Positions 1 through 11,200 of a stretch of 64,000 bases of DNA are shown piece by piece. Location: assembly GCA_009192285.1 (NCBI GenBank), contig WBVU01000009.1, forward strand, positions 434,001 through 498,000, given 5' to 3'. This DNA is from Morchella semilibera. Taxonomy: Eukaryota; Ascomycota; Pezizomycetes; Pezizales; Morchellaceae. Each line of letters begins with the position of its first letter. The first letter of the stretch is position 1. The notes under the pieces were generated by a model. That model saw only the letters and a program-made list of their open reading frames with translations, had not been told where the DNA came from and made no database searches. The position numbers were made by a program, and so were the translations under genes.

Positions 1-337
1 CTATGTCTTATGGACTATTTGGGGGTCGGGGGTCTGTTAAAGCACGCATAGCTGGTAACCGAGATCTTCCTGGTGGTATTAGACTTGATAGAGGAGGGAT
101 GATGATTGAAGACGAAGATGGATTCGGTGACTTGAAGTGGCTTGAAATTGAGTTTGAGTCTTCCAGAGGTACTGAACCCTTATGATCCAAACCATATGAA
201 GAAACTAACAGTAGGCAGACATGACAGTATTTATAGATAACTTTAACAAAGAATTGCAGGTAAGGCGGAAAGCAAGGGTGGAGATCGATGAATTGAAGAG
301 AAAGTTTGTGAGTAGTGTGAGGAGCTCAGGACATTAA
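1..337 (+). CDS. 3' end of an unrecognised gene entering from the left edge (partial)
   Basis: An open frame is already open at the left edge and runs to base 168. It joins a last exon at 237-337 through an intron that has a GTACTG donor at 169, an AACTAAC branch-like sequence and a TTTATAG acceptor ending at 236. The joined frame stays open and stops with TAA at 335-337. The visible C-terminus is about 87 residues: a Gly/Arg-rich start, an acidic stretch (IEDEDGFGDLKWLEIEFESS) and a basic, probably helical end (KELQVRRKARVEIDELKRKF). The clean splice and the protein-like composition argue that it is real. I do not recognise the family, and the missing N-terminus prevents a functional call. 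The same stretch read without splicing would stop at 183-185. Confidence 0.55.
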
Positions 338-1216
338 CTTATATGTGCTTCTTGGGCCTAGTTTTCTTTCATCTTTAGTATTATTATAATGGGGGGGGGG
401 GTTGTTTTTGTAGTCACGTAATTAATTCTAATCATTTAGTTCGTCCTAGCGGCAGATTGAAAACAGCCATTTTTGGGTAGATGGCGTTAAAGGCAATCAT
501 GTACGATCACTCGGCATACCTAGAAGCTCATCCAATGCGTTGTGAGATCACGTGTAAAGTTTAATACAAGACAAGGGGAGAAAGAATAGGATGATGAGTT
601 TATCTAACAACCCCACAAGAAAAGGGATAGGCATGAGCTAGAACGGGACCCTACATGTAGCTGTCTCTTGCATATACATCTCTTTGCTAGCTTCTATATG
701 CAGATCTATTGGGGGGGGGGGATCTTTATATAATTTATATTTAGTACTTTGCTGCTAGGCAATGAAATTTACAAGGGCTTGCAGGTAACTAATTTGGTGC
801 TTCATTTAGCATGGAGGGGCCTGGATTTTACAGCATGGGCGGCCTCTACATACGAGCATATCCCTAAAATACTTGCTCAAGCTCGCTAACCGCAGCTGTC
901 AGAAACTTCATTTATTTAATCTAGACTATATATTGGCCCCTACTAGTATAATGCAATCATGTGATATCACTCGACAAGCTAGGCCTCAGGAAATCAGACC
1001 TAGCTGTAAGGAACCCACTGAGAAAGAGGGCCTAAAATCATCTTCTAGCCGCGCAATCCCTTCGATCCATGTAGCCCATAAAATGTATCGTTGTGCAGAA
1101 CTTTTTTACCAAGTATGCGCTTTATCTTAATAGTATGGTGCCAGAAACTTAGAGGGTAACGTTGTTAATTATGCATACTAATACCCAATTGGCTCTAATA
1201 GTAAGGATATTGGAGA

Positions 1217-1435
1217 CCTCCCCACGGGGGTATGGTGCAACGTCCAAAACGAGCATAGAGAACCCAAGGAAAACAATACGGCCCGTTTGGCAACTAGACA
1301 AAGCAGTGTTTCCTGCTAAACGGGCCCTTATTTTGCCCAGAGAATCCTATTCATACTCTATATTGTTTTTATCAATTTGCCTTGTACTCTCTGCGGTCAA
1401 TCTTGATGTTCTTAGGCGTTGCACCATCCCCCTAT
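1217..1435. repeat. Diverged copy of inverted-repeat element family A (CACGGGGGTATGG ends)
   Basis: The left end carries CACGGGGGTATGGTGCAACG (1223-1242). The right end carries the inverted GTTGCACCATCCCCCTAT (1418-1435). The inner right part (about 1370-1420) reads, on the minus strand, as GGTGCAACGCCTA...CATCAAG...GGCAAATTGATA. The same series occurs in the better preserved element at 58507-58715, but there without about 26 bases between CATCAAG and GGCAAATTG. This looks like a non-autonomous DNA element with no coding capacity. Confidence 0.6.
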
Positions 1436-1594
1436 CCCTTAGTCTGTCAGTAAAATGCTGACCCCCCAAGAAGAAGCAAATTTTGTGTGGCTTTACTAAC
1501 AGATCCCGTTATCTCCCTTATCAAATAATAGATCTTCCATACAAATTTAATTCCTCTATTATAGGGGGGTCAGCATTGACAGACTAAGGGATAG
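1432..1594. repeat. Inverted repeat / hairpin, arms about 31-36 bp
   Basis: The left arm at 1432-1467 (CTATCCCTTAGTCTGTCA, a short interruption, then ATGCTGACCCCCC) is mirrored at 1564-1594 (GGGGGGTCAGCA...TGACAGACTAAGGGATAG). The arms are perfect except for about 5 extra bases in the left one. The loop is about 96 bases, AT-rich and noncoding. It shares its left boundary with the element at 1217-1435, so the two may be nested. Confidence 0.7.
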
Positions 1595-2073
1595 CTAAGA
1601 ACCATCCTCCGTGAAGAAGGTATAAGACATTAGGAAATCTCTCTGACAAACCTTATGACACAATGGTAGTATTCTAAGGACTACAACTGCCAAATTTCAG
1701 GCGCCAATGCATGAGAAGGATTTCCAATATCTCATACGTCCAGGACATAAGGCTTTTAAAGTCGACTCTTTCTTATACTATATTAATTATTTCCGGGAGT
1801 GTGGTTGAGCTAGTCCTCAGAAAAGGTTTGGCATTGGGATCTTCCTGGGCTTTCTTCACACAGACCAAAGCACTGCGAGACAAACAGAGTGTATCTGGGA
1901 CGACTTCCTTGGTGATCAAAGCAACTCCCAAAACTAAATACAGATCACAGCAGAGCGCCTCGATATCCAATATCCAAAAATGCACCGACTAGTAAACAAT
2001 GGAGAGAGACAAGAAAGCCTTAGTCTAAAAACAAGAGCAATCAAAATCTACTAGCCCACAATTAGTGTTTAGT

Positions 2074-2805
2074 TTAGTTGTTCTTCTTCTTTCCTGAAGA
2101 TGCGGGTGCCTCCTTCTTCTGCGCAACCAGTACGACAGCGGGCCAATGCTCCTTCGATGTCAAATCTTCCGATCGACCCCATTCGAGGTTGCCAAGAACA
2201 GGCATTTCTAGTTCGTCATCCGCCTATTTGCATTGTGTTAACAAAAGGTTGATAAAAGTTTGAATTGGAATATATATGTACCTTCTTCTTGAACTGTTTA
2301 TGGATTGCGGCCAGCACATCATAAACACTAACACCAAGAGCGGAGGCGGCACCTGCACGGGCTGTTACGTGCAAGCCCATGGGGAAGTAGACATCTAATA
2401 GCTTGACTTTAGGGGTAGAAATGGGGATTTGCTTGAGCTGTTTCCAGTCATCTAGGTGAGAGGGATGGGTATTTATTTTCCTTTGCAGTTTGTTAGTATA
2501 TCAATTTTCGAGTAAAAGTCTCATATTGGATGAAAGAGACAATACCAATTTAATTTAGAAATTTCTTTTGCAAGTTTCAGTTCTCCCTCCGTACCAATGA
2601 TTTCCTCTGTGGGTTGATTTGTTGTGTTAGCCTCGTGGCAAAATACTCATAAGATAAGGCATTCATGGAGTAACATACTCAACTCAGCAGGCTTATATAC
2701 ATCCGTGACAGATGAGCTGCCTCGGCGGTGACCCTTTGCTTTAGGTGAAGTGGGCATTTCAGCCTCAGTTTGGGCTGTCGGGATAGCTGATTCTGTGGAA
2801 GCCAT
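2074..2805 (-). CDS. DUF6699-like small fungal protein
   Basis: There are four exons on the minus strand: 2805-2679, 2606-2546, 2480-2282 and 2223-2074, joined in phase by GT-AG introns, giving about 178 residues. The start ATG at 2805-2803 opens a Ser/Thr/Pro-rich, probably disordered N-terminus. The core contains a Trp-initiated segment (NWKINTHPSHLDDW), then KVKLLDVYFPMGLHV and VSVYDVLAAIHKQF, and the end is Lys-rich (GKKKNN). A W-x-h-x-HP-L segment, then a beta strand, then a 'V-x-D-V-L-x-A-I' helix is the pattern I associate with the fungal DUF6699 family, whose role is unknown. The third exon uses an AAAG acceptor, weaker than usual, but only that choice keeps the frame. The assignment rests on remembered pattern, not on a search. 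Confidence 0.7.
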
Positions 2806-4965
2806 AACTATTCTTTGATAAAAACGAGATCTTGCTAGCTACGATGTTGTAGATGTTCAAATGCAATAAAGATCGATGGATGTGAGAGAGAATGAGGAAT
2901 CAGAAAAAGAGGGTGGGAGGAGAAGGGGGTAAGTAAGTAAATAGAACACAGGCGAGGCGGTGAATGATACCCGTCTTCCGAACGGGCTGACCTCCATCAT
3001 CCACGCCATTGATCATGAAGCTGCTGCTCCACTGTGAATAACATGTTATGATAATACACCGCATCCGGCCTAGCGCAGGCATCATCGCTCCACCAACCAC
3101 AAGTAGTTCCCAGCTTCGCTTCCCATACCACTTGGACCAGAGCGCTCACACACCACCTCCACACCCCCCTGGTCGTGTGACAAATTGCGGGGTAAAGGCG
3201 CTAAAAAAACCCCAAGTTCAATTCTGGGCGCCGAAACCCGCATTTCTGGAACGAAATGTCTCTAAGTGACCGGTACGCTAGCCTGTGTAGAGTAGAGCAC
3301 TCTTGTGCTTTAGAAAACTTGAACCACCCACAAAATCCATCGGTGGCTAGCATGCGAAATCTGGAGCCGCTGCTGACTACTGGGAAAAGAAACGGTTTAT
3401 GTGGGGAAAGACAGGAAGGGTGTCATCTGTGTAACGTCATGGAGCCGGAATTGGTAAATTTAGCGGCAATTGAAGCGACCACCGCCCAACAACTATCACC
3501 CACCACCTTTGAGGGAGCTCACCCCAGGAACACGTGTTTTGGTAACCACACCACCTCCTACGGCCATCATCAGTACACCCTACTCAGACTTTTAAAGCTT
3601 CAAAGGGGCAGTCCTCATACTCTAGGACGGTCATAACTACAATTAATAGATGTACATGTATGTACTCTCTACGTAGGCATATACGAAGGGATTCATTTTT
3701 ACTCCTTATAAGGTGTTGATATATGCTTTACGGGTTAGATGCCGTAATTAAAAACGGTAGATGCCCTCGTGGTCCGGTGCAGCAGCAAATGGATGATATG
3801 ATGATGTCGTGATCGTCAGTTAATCAGCCATAACCACCCTGCCATATGGCCCATCCGTATTCCTCACCGCGGCATGTTGCGCTCTCTCACTCTTTGAAGT
3901 TGTGAACCCCATCCCAGCAAGCCATTTTGCCAAGCTGTTGCAGATTGCGACTATATTTGATGCTCATGACGCTGCAGCCATTGTCTATCACAGGAAAGCC
4001 TCCGAAATATCCTCAATCGGCGTTTTGACCGAAATCTATCTCATTAAGAATGAAGGGAGGACCGTGCCCAACTGTAATCTACCTGGACTCGCATTTGAGG
4101 GTCTAAATAACTTTAAGTTAAAGACACTTTAATGTGTTTAAGGACCCTCAGGTGCAATATAAACTTGGAATATTCAAGTGTAGTACTCGAGTAGGTAGTA
4201 CATGTGCCAGAATAGAATGTCATTACGCAATTTCTATGTTTTGATCACACAACCTTCGAGAGAGTCCACACCATCTCACCGCCATCATGGTGGTGTGATT
4301 TTTCTTGAGCAGTATGATCAGGTTTTGGAGCGTTACAGACCTCCCTTTGTTGGATATATATATTTGTGCTTTGTTTCCTTTGCACCGTAGGCTTTCTATG
4401 CGGATCAACCGCTTGCGCTCATTTAATTTCCCGGTTTACTTGTGGTTTCTTTCTTCGTACTTTTCCTTAACATTAACGTCGGATTCCTAAGTCGTTTCAA
4501 TCCTTACTGCCTACATACTGCGAGCAGCCTTCGAATACCCTGCCGAACAACTGATCTTCCAGCACATATCGAGTTTCTGTTGACAAAATTAGTTTACTAA
4601 CCTTTTGTGCCAGCTTTTGAACTGACCTTGATTTAGGCGCATATCATCGTAACATTCACTTAGAGTAATAACCCACTCGGAATTCCCCGACGTTTCACTG
4701 TTATCTCATGACCGCAACCGATCGAAATAACCAAAGACCTCGTTGAATTACCTATGATAACGGCTCAGTACATTGACCACACGGATCACTCACAATCGCT
4801 CTCTACTATTCGAATTCCTTCAACTATTTTGAGACAATTTGAACACCACCCCAGTCAAACGTACCTAATTGCACCTTCACACACACCCCATTCGCTACTT
4901 ATTTCCAAGCCCATTTAGGTCAACATAGAGCCCCTACCCCGCCAAGTCTCACCATACCTCCCCTA
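2806..4965. other. Intergenic
   Basis: No convincing gene. ORFs of 60-126 codons here (for example 3256-3636 plus) show no motif, no splice partners and no coding-like composition. One TACATGTA copy lies at 3653-3660. I see nothing else supportable. Confidence 0.5.
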
Positions 4966-5760
4966 CTATTCCAATTGTTCAAAGCCACATCCGTATGTCC
5001 CAAACGAGTCGTATTTTCTCACACGCACCCATTTCTCCAATGTTGCATAACCTTTCTCGCCACGGCCGTTCCGTATCCTCTCGCCCTCCACTCCTCAACC
5101 CACCAAGTGGCTAGTGTCCCGTCGAAACCGATAGATGCCCACGCAGTAGGAATTCTTATCTCCAGTGACCATAAATAATATGCAGCATTTTTCCACAATA
5201 ATAGAGTATCTCTGTGACGCCTGATCGAAGATGTAGCAGTAACACGGTCCATATCCTCCGGTCAATTCACCAAATTCGAGTCCATCAACAAGGTTTAAAG
5301 GCGGTAGCGGTGGAGCATGATGAAAAAGGTATTTCATATACTCTTGAGAGAGTCTGACCTCCAGCAGTACATATATCTTGGACAGCATCCACGAGCAACG
5401 TGTTTAAGCTCGCTATTACCAGTAATCTTCCCTCTTTGCCCTCTCTATCTTGAGTAGCTGTAGGCTGACCCAACCTGATATAATAAGATAGTATATCACG
5501 CAACTGCGTCTTAGCAAATTCGAATTCCAGCTCACCGGCAGAGCAAAAGAACCACGCTTACGACTCCCGTGGCGGGATTGGTCAATGTATGCAGCCATGA
5601 ACAACCCATAAGGACTGGAAGATGACTCGGGGAAACGTAGCCAGTGCTAGAGACGACGACGAACGTTATGGGTCCTCGAGACGTCCAAGGCGAGTGAGTA
5701 TGGGAGATGGGATATTAAGGCTTGGGTGATGGTTGTGGAAACCTTGTGTTGGTAAATCAT
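4966..5760 (-). pseudogene. Degraded unknown protein gene (multiple frameshifts and a stop)
   Basis: Read on the minus strand, a coherent protein-like sequence passes through all three frames. Landmarks in order are SSPYGLFMAAYIDQSRHGSR, then (after a shift near 5534) FAKTQLRDILSYYIRLGQP and LLVIASLNTLLVDAVQD, then (shift near 5373) LLEVRLSQEYMKYLF, PPLPPLNLVDGLEFGELTGG and GDKNSYCVGIYRF, then (shift near 5125) DGTLATWWVEEWRARGYG, then (shift near 5030) a short end that stops at 4966-4968. An in-frame TAG lies at 5647-5649 upstream of the first block. No GT-AG introns explain the shifts. I do not recognise the family. At least three single-base shifts plus a stop suggest a decayed gene rather than sequencing error, but this is a judgement made without homologues. 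Confidence 0.4.
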
Positions 5761-6809
5761 GGTAAGGCTCTCTGTGGTTAGGGGTTAATGTGTCATGAGA
5801 TACTGATGCGATATGAGGTTTAGATATCGCGGAAGAGGGGTGAGGGTTGTGGGGATAAGTTGGAAGGTGTATATTGGGGCAGGAGGCTGTACGGATTGAA
5901 TCTAGTTGGTATGGCAACGAGGGAAGGAAACAAGGGTGTTATTTTCAGTATTTACTTGATCTTTCGGCGTTTTGTCTTTTATTCTTTTTTTTTTTTCTTT
6001 TCAATTTGCATCAGGATTTCTGTCTTTAAGTTTCACACAATCTTACCGATGGACGGGGAGGCATTAAACCCTACCTAAGTCAACTTCTTTTCGGCATTTA
6101 TATTTCCGGTCAAGACAGAACAAAATCAAGCTTGATTCATCTTCACATATCTTTTCACATTAAACTACAATTAGTCCTACTCCGTCAACCTTTACCCTCG
6201 AGTGATGGCTACGTATCTCTTAAGCTGGTGAAAAATGTTGCCCATCCTAGGGAATAGCTGGGGCAGTATCGTCAGCCTAATAACCCTAAGCAGTTTGTCG
6301 TGGCCCAAGATAGATGAATTCATTCAAATTGTTTTTAGGAGATGGTACTAGTGGTACACAGCCATAAACCACATGAGTAACCAGTAATTATAGAAGGATT
6401 AAATATGAAGAATTGAGGAAAATGGGCTATGAAATATTCTCGATCGCAATGTGTATGTGATAGTGTGATAGGAACCGGTATAAAAACAAAGGAACTTATC
6501 TTTAAATGTGCGCCGTTAAAGCCGGCCATGCGAACAAAAGATAACGGCGATCCGATAAAGGCCAAATCGATAAGCTGCTACATACATGCTACAAGATGTG
6601 CATGCACGTGAGGGCCACAAAGGCTTAAAACTTAAATCATGTAATCATTAAATCCTACATTGCCCGCCAGCGACACACCTCAGACACCCGCTAAAACAAC
6701 AAGAAACCACGGGAATTAATTGTAACAGCAAAAAGAGAAAAGAAAAGAAAACCCCGAGTATAGAATGAACCGTGGCATATAAACTAAAAACATAGTAAGG
6801 GCAGGCCGA
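5761..6809. other. Intergenic
   Basis: AT-rich sequence between the degraded gene and the 3' end of the RING-like gene. It includes a T-rich tract near 5985-6003. No gene or notable repeat is seen. Confidence 0.5.
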
Positions 6810-8238
6810 CTAAGCTTTCTTCCTTGCGCTATCCCCAACGATAACTTGCGGAGCACTAGAGGAACCCTCTATACTACCGCCATCAACACCGTCCAAAAGT
6901 TCGGCTGCAGCTGCAGCTGCTTCAGCTTCCAACCTCACCTCACGACCGCGTTTATAGCAATACCATAATACGAACAGCACGACTATCACGCCCAATTAGC
7001 TAGCATCCCGCAAACCTGAAATATACCAAAGATACATACCAAATAGGCCCAAACTCATCACTAGACTCGTTCCCCCCAATGCCGCCGGAAACCTTAATTT
7101 CAAGAAATTCATTACACTTTTCAACATTCCCATCAACAACCCTGGCTTCGTCACTAGCTCTTTCAATGTAAACATCCCTCCCAAAGCCTCCGCTTCTGCT
7201 GCCGCAGCAGGGGACGCAGCAGCAGCGGCGCGCAGCAATTCCGGTGCCATCTTCGCCTGCATTTTCTTCGGGAGTGTTTTTATGATCTTTTGGAGGAATG
7301 ACGGAAGAGTGCTAAAGGTATCCTCAAACGTTTTAGAGGAGCTATCAAAGAGATCAATGAGATCTTGGTAGGCAGTTGGGACTCCATTGGAAATATCTTT
7401 GAGGATTAAGACAAATTTGTCGAGAAGAATTTTTGTCTCTGCGGACATGGAGAATACACGGCCCTGAGATTTAAATCAGTCAATTTCGACGAAAGTTTGT
7501 GATGGGAATACAAACATTTTCAGCAGCAAGGTTAAGGCCTTCAAGTGTGGCTGTAAGTTCATCTTCCTCTCGGACTAAATATCTTGTTAGCCTTGTTCCT
7601 AGTTGAAAAATAACTTAGTTCGCGAATTCCTCACCCCCCTCTGTTATCGGTTTCTCCACTTTTAATACCTCTTTCCCCTTTCCCTTCTCATCTGCTGAAG
7701 CCTTCCCTTTTTTTCTCCTGTCGGCCGCACTCGATACGGTCCTTCTTAGCTCCCCGAATCGATTCTTAAGACCTGCCGCCGACCATTCCCCAATCACTGT
7801 CGTTGCTTTACCATCTACCGGTGTAGGCGCGGGGGTAGGCGCGGGTGGCAGCGGGCTTACACCTGGAGTGGTAGCACCCGAGTCTCCCTCACCAGAGAAT
7901 ATTACCACAGGCTCATCATCTGCTTTTTCAAGTTGTTGTTGGATGAAAGCCTCGTCGCTGTTAGAAAGAACCTCTTGTGGGCCAGTGGAGACTGTTTCGG
8001 CTGGTGCACCAGTGTTTGAGGCAGCAGCAGAGGCGGCCGCGGCTTCCTTATGAGCCTTAATCTTTTCCAGGTGAAATACTCGAGCATTTTATTAGAAAGA
8101 CTTTTACTACTCAGGAAGGTTTGTTGCGTGGGATCGGTAAATGGGGGTGCCTCTTTATCTACCCAACTTGCTTGGTTTGCTTGGTGGTGTGGTTAGAATC
8201 AGCGAGACGTCATAGAGCGCCACAAAATGCTCCGCCAT
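6810..8238 (-). CDS. Fungal 'RING-like' family protein with a C-terminal membrane segment
   Basis: There are five exons on the minus strand: 8238-8163, 8078-7635, 7574-7516, 7463-7040 and 6982-6810. All phases agree, giving 391 residues. The start sits in ACCATGG. The N-terminal half is Ala/Pro/Ser-rich (KIKAHKEAAAASAA, PPAPTPAPTP), followed by a basic stretch (DRRKKGK). The conserved part runs from ELTATLEGLNLAAEN through ISNGVPTAYQDLIDLF and LPSFLQKIIKTLPKKM to a hydrophobic segment near residues 320-342, directly followed by YKRGREVR. That segment appears only when the last intron (donor GTATGT at 7039, acceptor GATAG) is removed. I recall this layout from uncharacterised Pezizomycotina proteins labelled 'ring-like domain'. 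No zinc-binding Cys/His series is visible, so a ubiquitin-ligase role should not be assumed. It is likely membrane-anchored with the bulk on one side. Confidence 0.72.
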
Positions 8239-11200
8239 GGTTCAGCACTTCGCCACCTCTCCTTCATTGGTCGTCACTCGGGCTGAGGGCCATGACATTT
8301 TAGGTTGATTCATAACGCCAACAGTTCTAGGAGGTTTAGGGTGAGTCTTTCAGCTCGTTTAAAGCCTCAATATGCATGGTATAATTTCAAATAAGCAATA
8401 TTGTAATTCCCTTTCGGTGACGGTCGGCCATGCTATGCTTTTTCGGGTGCCTTCAAGCCAGGGATAACATTCTTCATAATCAAATCTTTCAAACAACCCC
8501 AATGTCTCGCGAGGAGTACGGACTTTTAATTGCTCCAACAAAACAAACCAGATATCATACCAAGTCCTTTTCGTATACTAAACCCACCGTCTGCACAGCT
8601 ACGAGGACCTCATTACATGTTCTACCAAGCGAGTTTCAAGCTTAAAGCTAACGTATAACAGCTAAAAGTACAAACATAAAGAGCGCAAAAACTTTTGGGG
8701 GTTCCTCAGCACACTTCCCTACGTTATGTAATAGATCTAGGCCGATCTTGTAGCTTACCGAGTGATATCCTATGATTCCAAATCATTGTCAAAAGTATGT
8801 ATTTTTCTTTTTATAATTCATTACTTATATGAAGCCTCTAAAGGCGTACTCAACCTAAGGATCTAATGGAATATCCCAACCGAGCACTAAAGCCCGCTGC
8901 ATTCACTTAGCTACACTCTAATGCATCACCAATCCGCATGCCCCATTAACTCGGGCGCCGGGCGCTCTTCACAGAGTAGAAACCTACCTAGCACATGTCA
9001 AAAGTGTGTATAGATTGCCCTAGAAAAACAATAGTATTCATAACTTGTGATTATCGTTTGGTGTGCGATATATCTGATATCTCAAGTGATAAAACATTAA
9101 TAGGCTAATTCCGGTACTCGGTGTTGTTTCAGAGAATTTGTTTATAATTGTATTAGTAGTTGAAATTTTTCATCAAAAGATTTTACTCCCCTGAAGTATC
9201 CCCCACCTTGAGGCTCTTCTTTACATATATCTGGAAAGGACGAGGATAAATTCCCTTGCAGGCAAGTTATCTTTGATAGATACGAAGGGCCTCAAGCTAG
9301 GGCCTGCTAGGGAAACTGCTAACAACACTGACAGATGAGCGTCCATCTCTGGAACGGATGGGGTTTCTGGCTGGTACTCTTCTCTGAAGCCAGCAAGTGT
9401 TTCTCCGGAGATCAAGATGACTAGCTCACATGACTATGTAATTATAAAGGAATTATTCAAAAACGCTTTTTGATACTACATATCTAATTAACAAACTCAA
9501 GCCGTCATGTTGCATTCCACCTGGAAGTCCTAGTAAAGGGGGATGGCACCCTATAGCAGTATATATAGACATTCGAAAGTTTAAAGATATCTAACAGGCG
9601 CAGGATCTGGGCCGTATCGAGGGGCTTTCTGGTGCATATGAAGCTTCCAGAAACCGAATCTGTACGTAGTTAGGCCCATTTATGTAAAGGCCTTACTATG
9701 AGGAGGGGATGGCAAAAAATTCAGGTTTTCCTATCAACGGCACCTTGTGATACAGCCCTGGGGGAAAAAAACTCGGGGGTGGAACATTTGAGATCTTTAT
9801 GAAGTGCAACCAGGAATGGGCCCCCCCAGTTACTACATGTACTATAATTTTAAACGGGATTACACTCATACATAGTATTCATTCTTTTAACTAAATGTGG
9901 CAAAGATACGAAATCGATTATATCATATTATGATAATGTGGTATACTTATACCTTAAAAAAATACCGACAAAATCTCCCAGGACTTAACATCCGCGTATA
10001 TGCATGTGGTTATAACGATAGTTCTAAACAGTATAAGCTTGTCCATCATCATCAAGAAGCATTTCTATTGGTCAAGATGATTTGCATATTAGTGATTACT
10101 AGAAGCATACATGCACTGACAAAAAGATCGCCCCCGTAAATGGAAGGGAAGCTACATTAAGAGGGATTGTACACCGTTGTTGTACCAAAGAGCATGAGCA
10201 AATACTGATAAGTACGTCTATAATCTTTTATATATCATCTCTAGATTCCTGAACCCCTCAAGCTTTCACAAACAGACTCAACTGAATGGACAAAACAGTG
10301 CTACTAAAGGATTATATCGGGCCGGTCGTGGGCAGAGACGAGCCATTACGGACTGGAATGCGCACGACTACATATGCGGCCAGAGGCCACATTCCACTTG
10401 TATTATAAGGCTGAAGGTTCAAAGATCAGAAGCACCTCGTGCCCCTTTACTTTAGTAAATATGCCGATTCTGATGACAGTTACGTATCCTAATATGGCTA
10501 GCTGTCTCGATTGACGAATTCCGAGAAGATAATCAGCGGGTTAGGGGTCATATCTTATCACTCGCAATATTGAGTCTTATCTTGTCACATGCCGATCATT
10601 GACTGATCGAGCTTGGGAATTTTAGGATGACAAATACTTCGTTCACCATGACCAGTGGTATATATTGTACGTATCACGAATAACTTCTATATTCACTTAT
10701 AGGCTTTGTGGTTTACGGCTCTGCTGCGCAATTGCCTTTATATTAGCACGTTAAAATATCTGGCAGTGTGGTTCTATGTTGGGGACGATCGGTTTGGTTT
10801 GGCAATAGTCCTATAGCTAGCTAGCGCTGGGTAATTAGATCTACCTAGACTGGACCGAATATATCCTGTTGAGCATTAGGCTACGGTAACAGAAAGCTGT
10901 CTGGGATATCGAAGCATACATGTATGTTTAGCAGCACGCCCCGCTTTACCGAAGGCGAGGCTCTATCATAAGTAACAAAGTTCTCCAGCTAGTAGCAAAA
11001 TATGGAAAGAAAGCCCGCTCATGGTTACTTCAAATTTCCACTCCCACCGGACCACGCCCGAATTGAACTATCCATTCCTTCGCTCGTTTGGTTTTAGTAG
11101 TCACAACGCGTTAGCCGTCGATTCTAGCTAGAGTCTGGTTGGGGGTATGGTAAGCCACAGATTGCGACAAGTACGTGTGTTTTTACTTTATGCAAATCAT

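Larger units (their letters stand above)
338..2073. other. Intergenic, repeat-bearing
   Basis: No supportable gene. The stretch holds poly-G runs near 391-402 and 711-720, one TACATGTA palindrome (652-659), a diverged copy of the CACGGGGGTATGG element (1217-1435) and an overlapping hairpin (1432-1594). The short ORFs here lack splice context and recognisable motifs. Confidence 0.6.

Noticed and set aside
5019-5252. Minus ORF with ARGYGTAVARKV read as a GNAT acetyltransferase
   Set aside because: Only a short resemblance; better explained as one frame of the degraded gene at 4966-5760.
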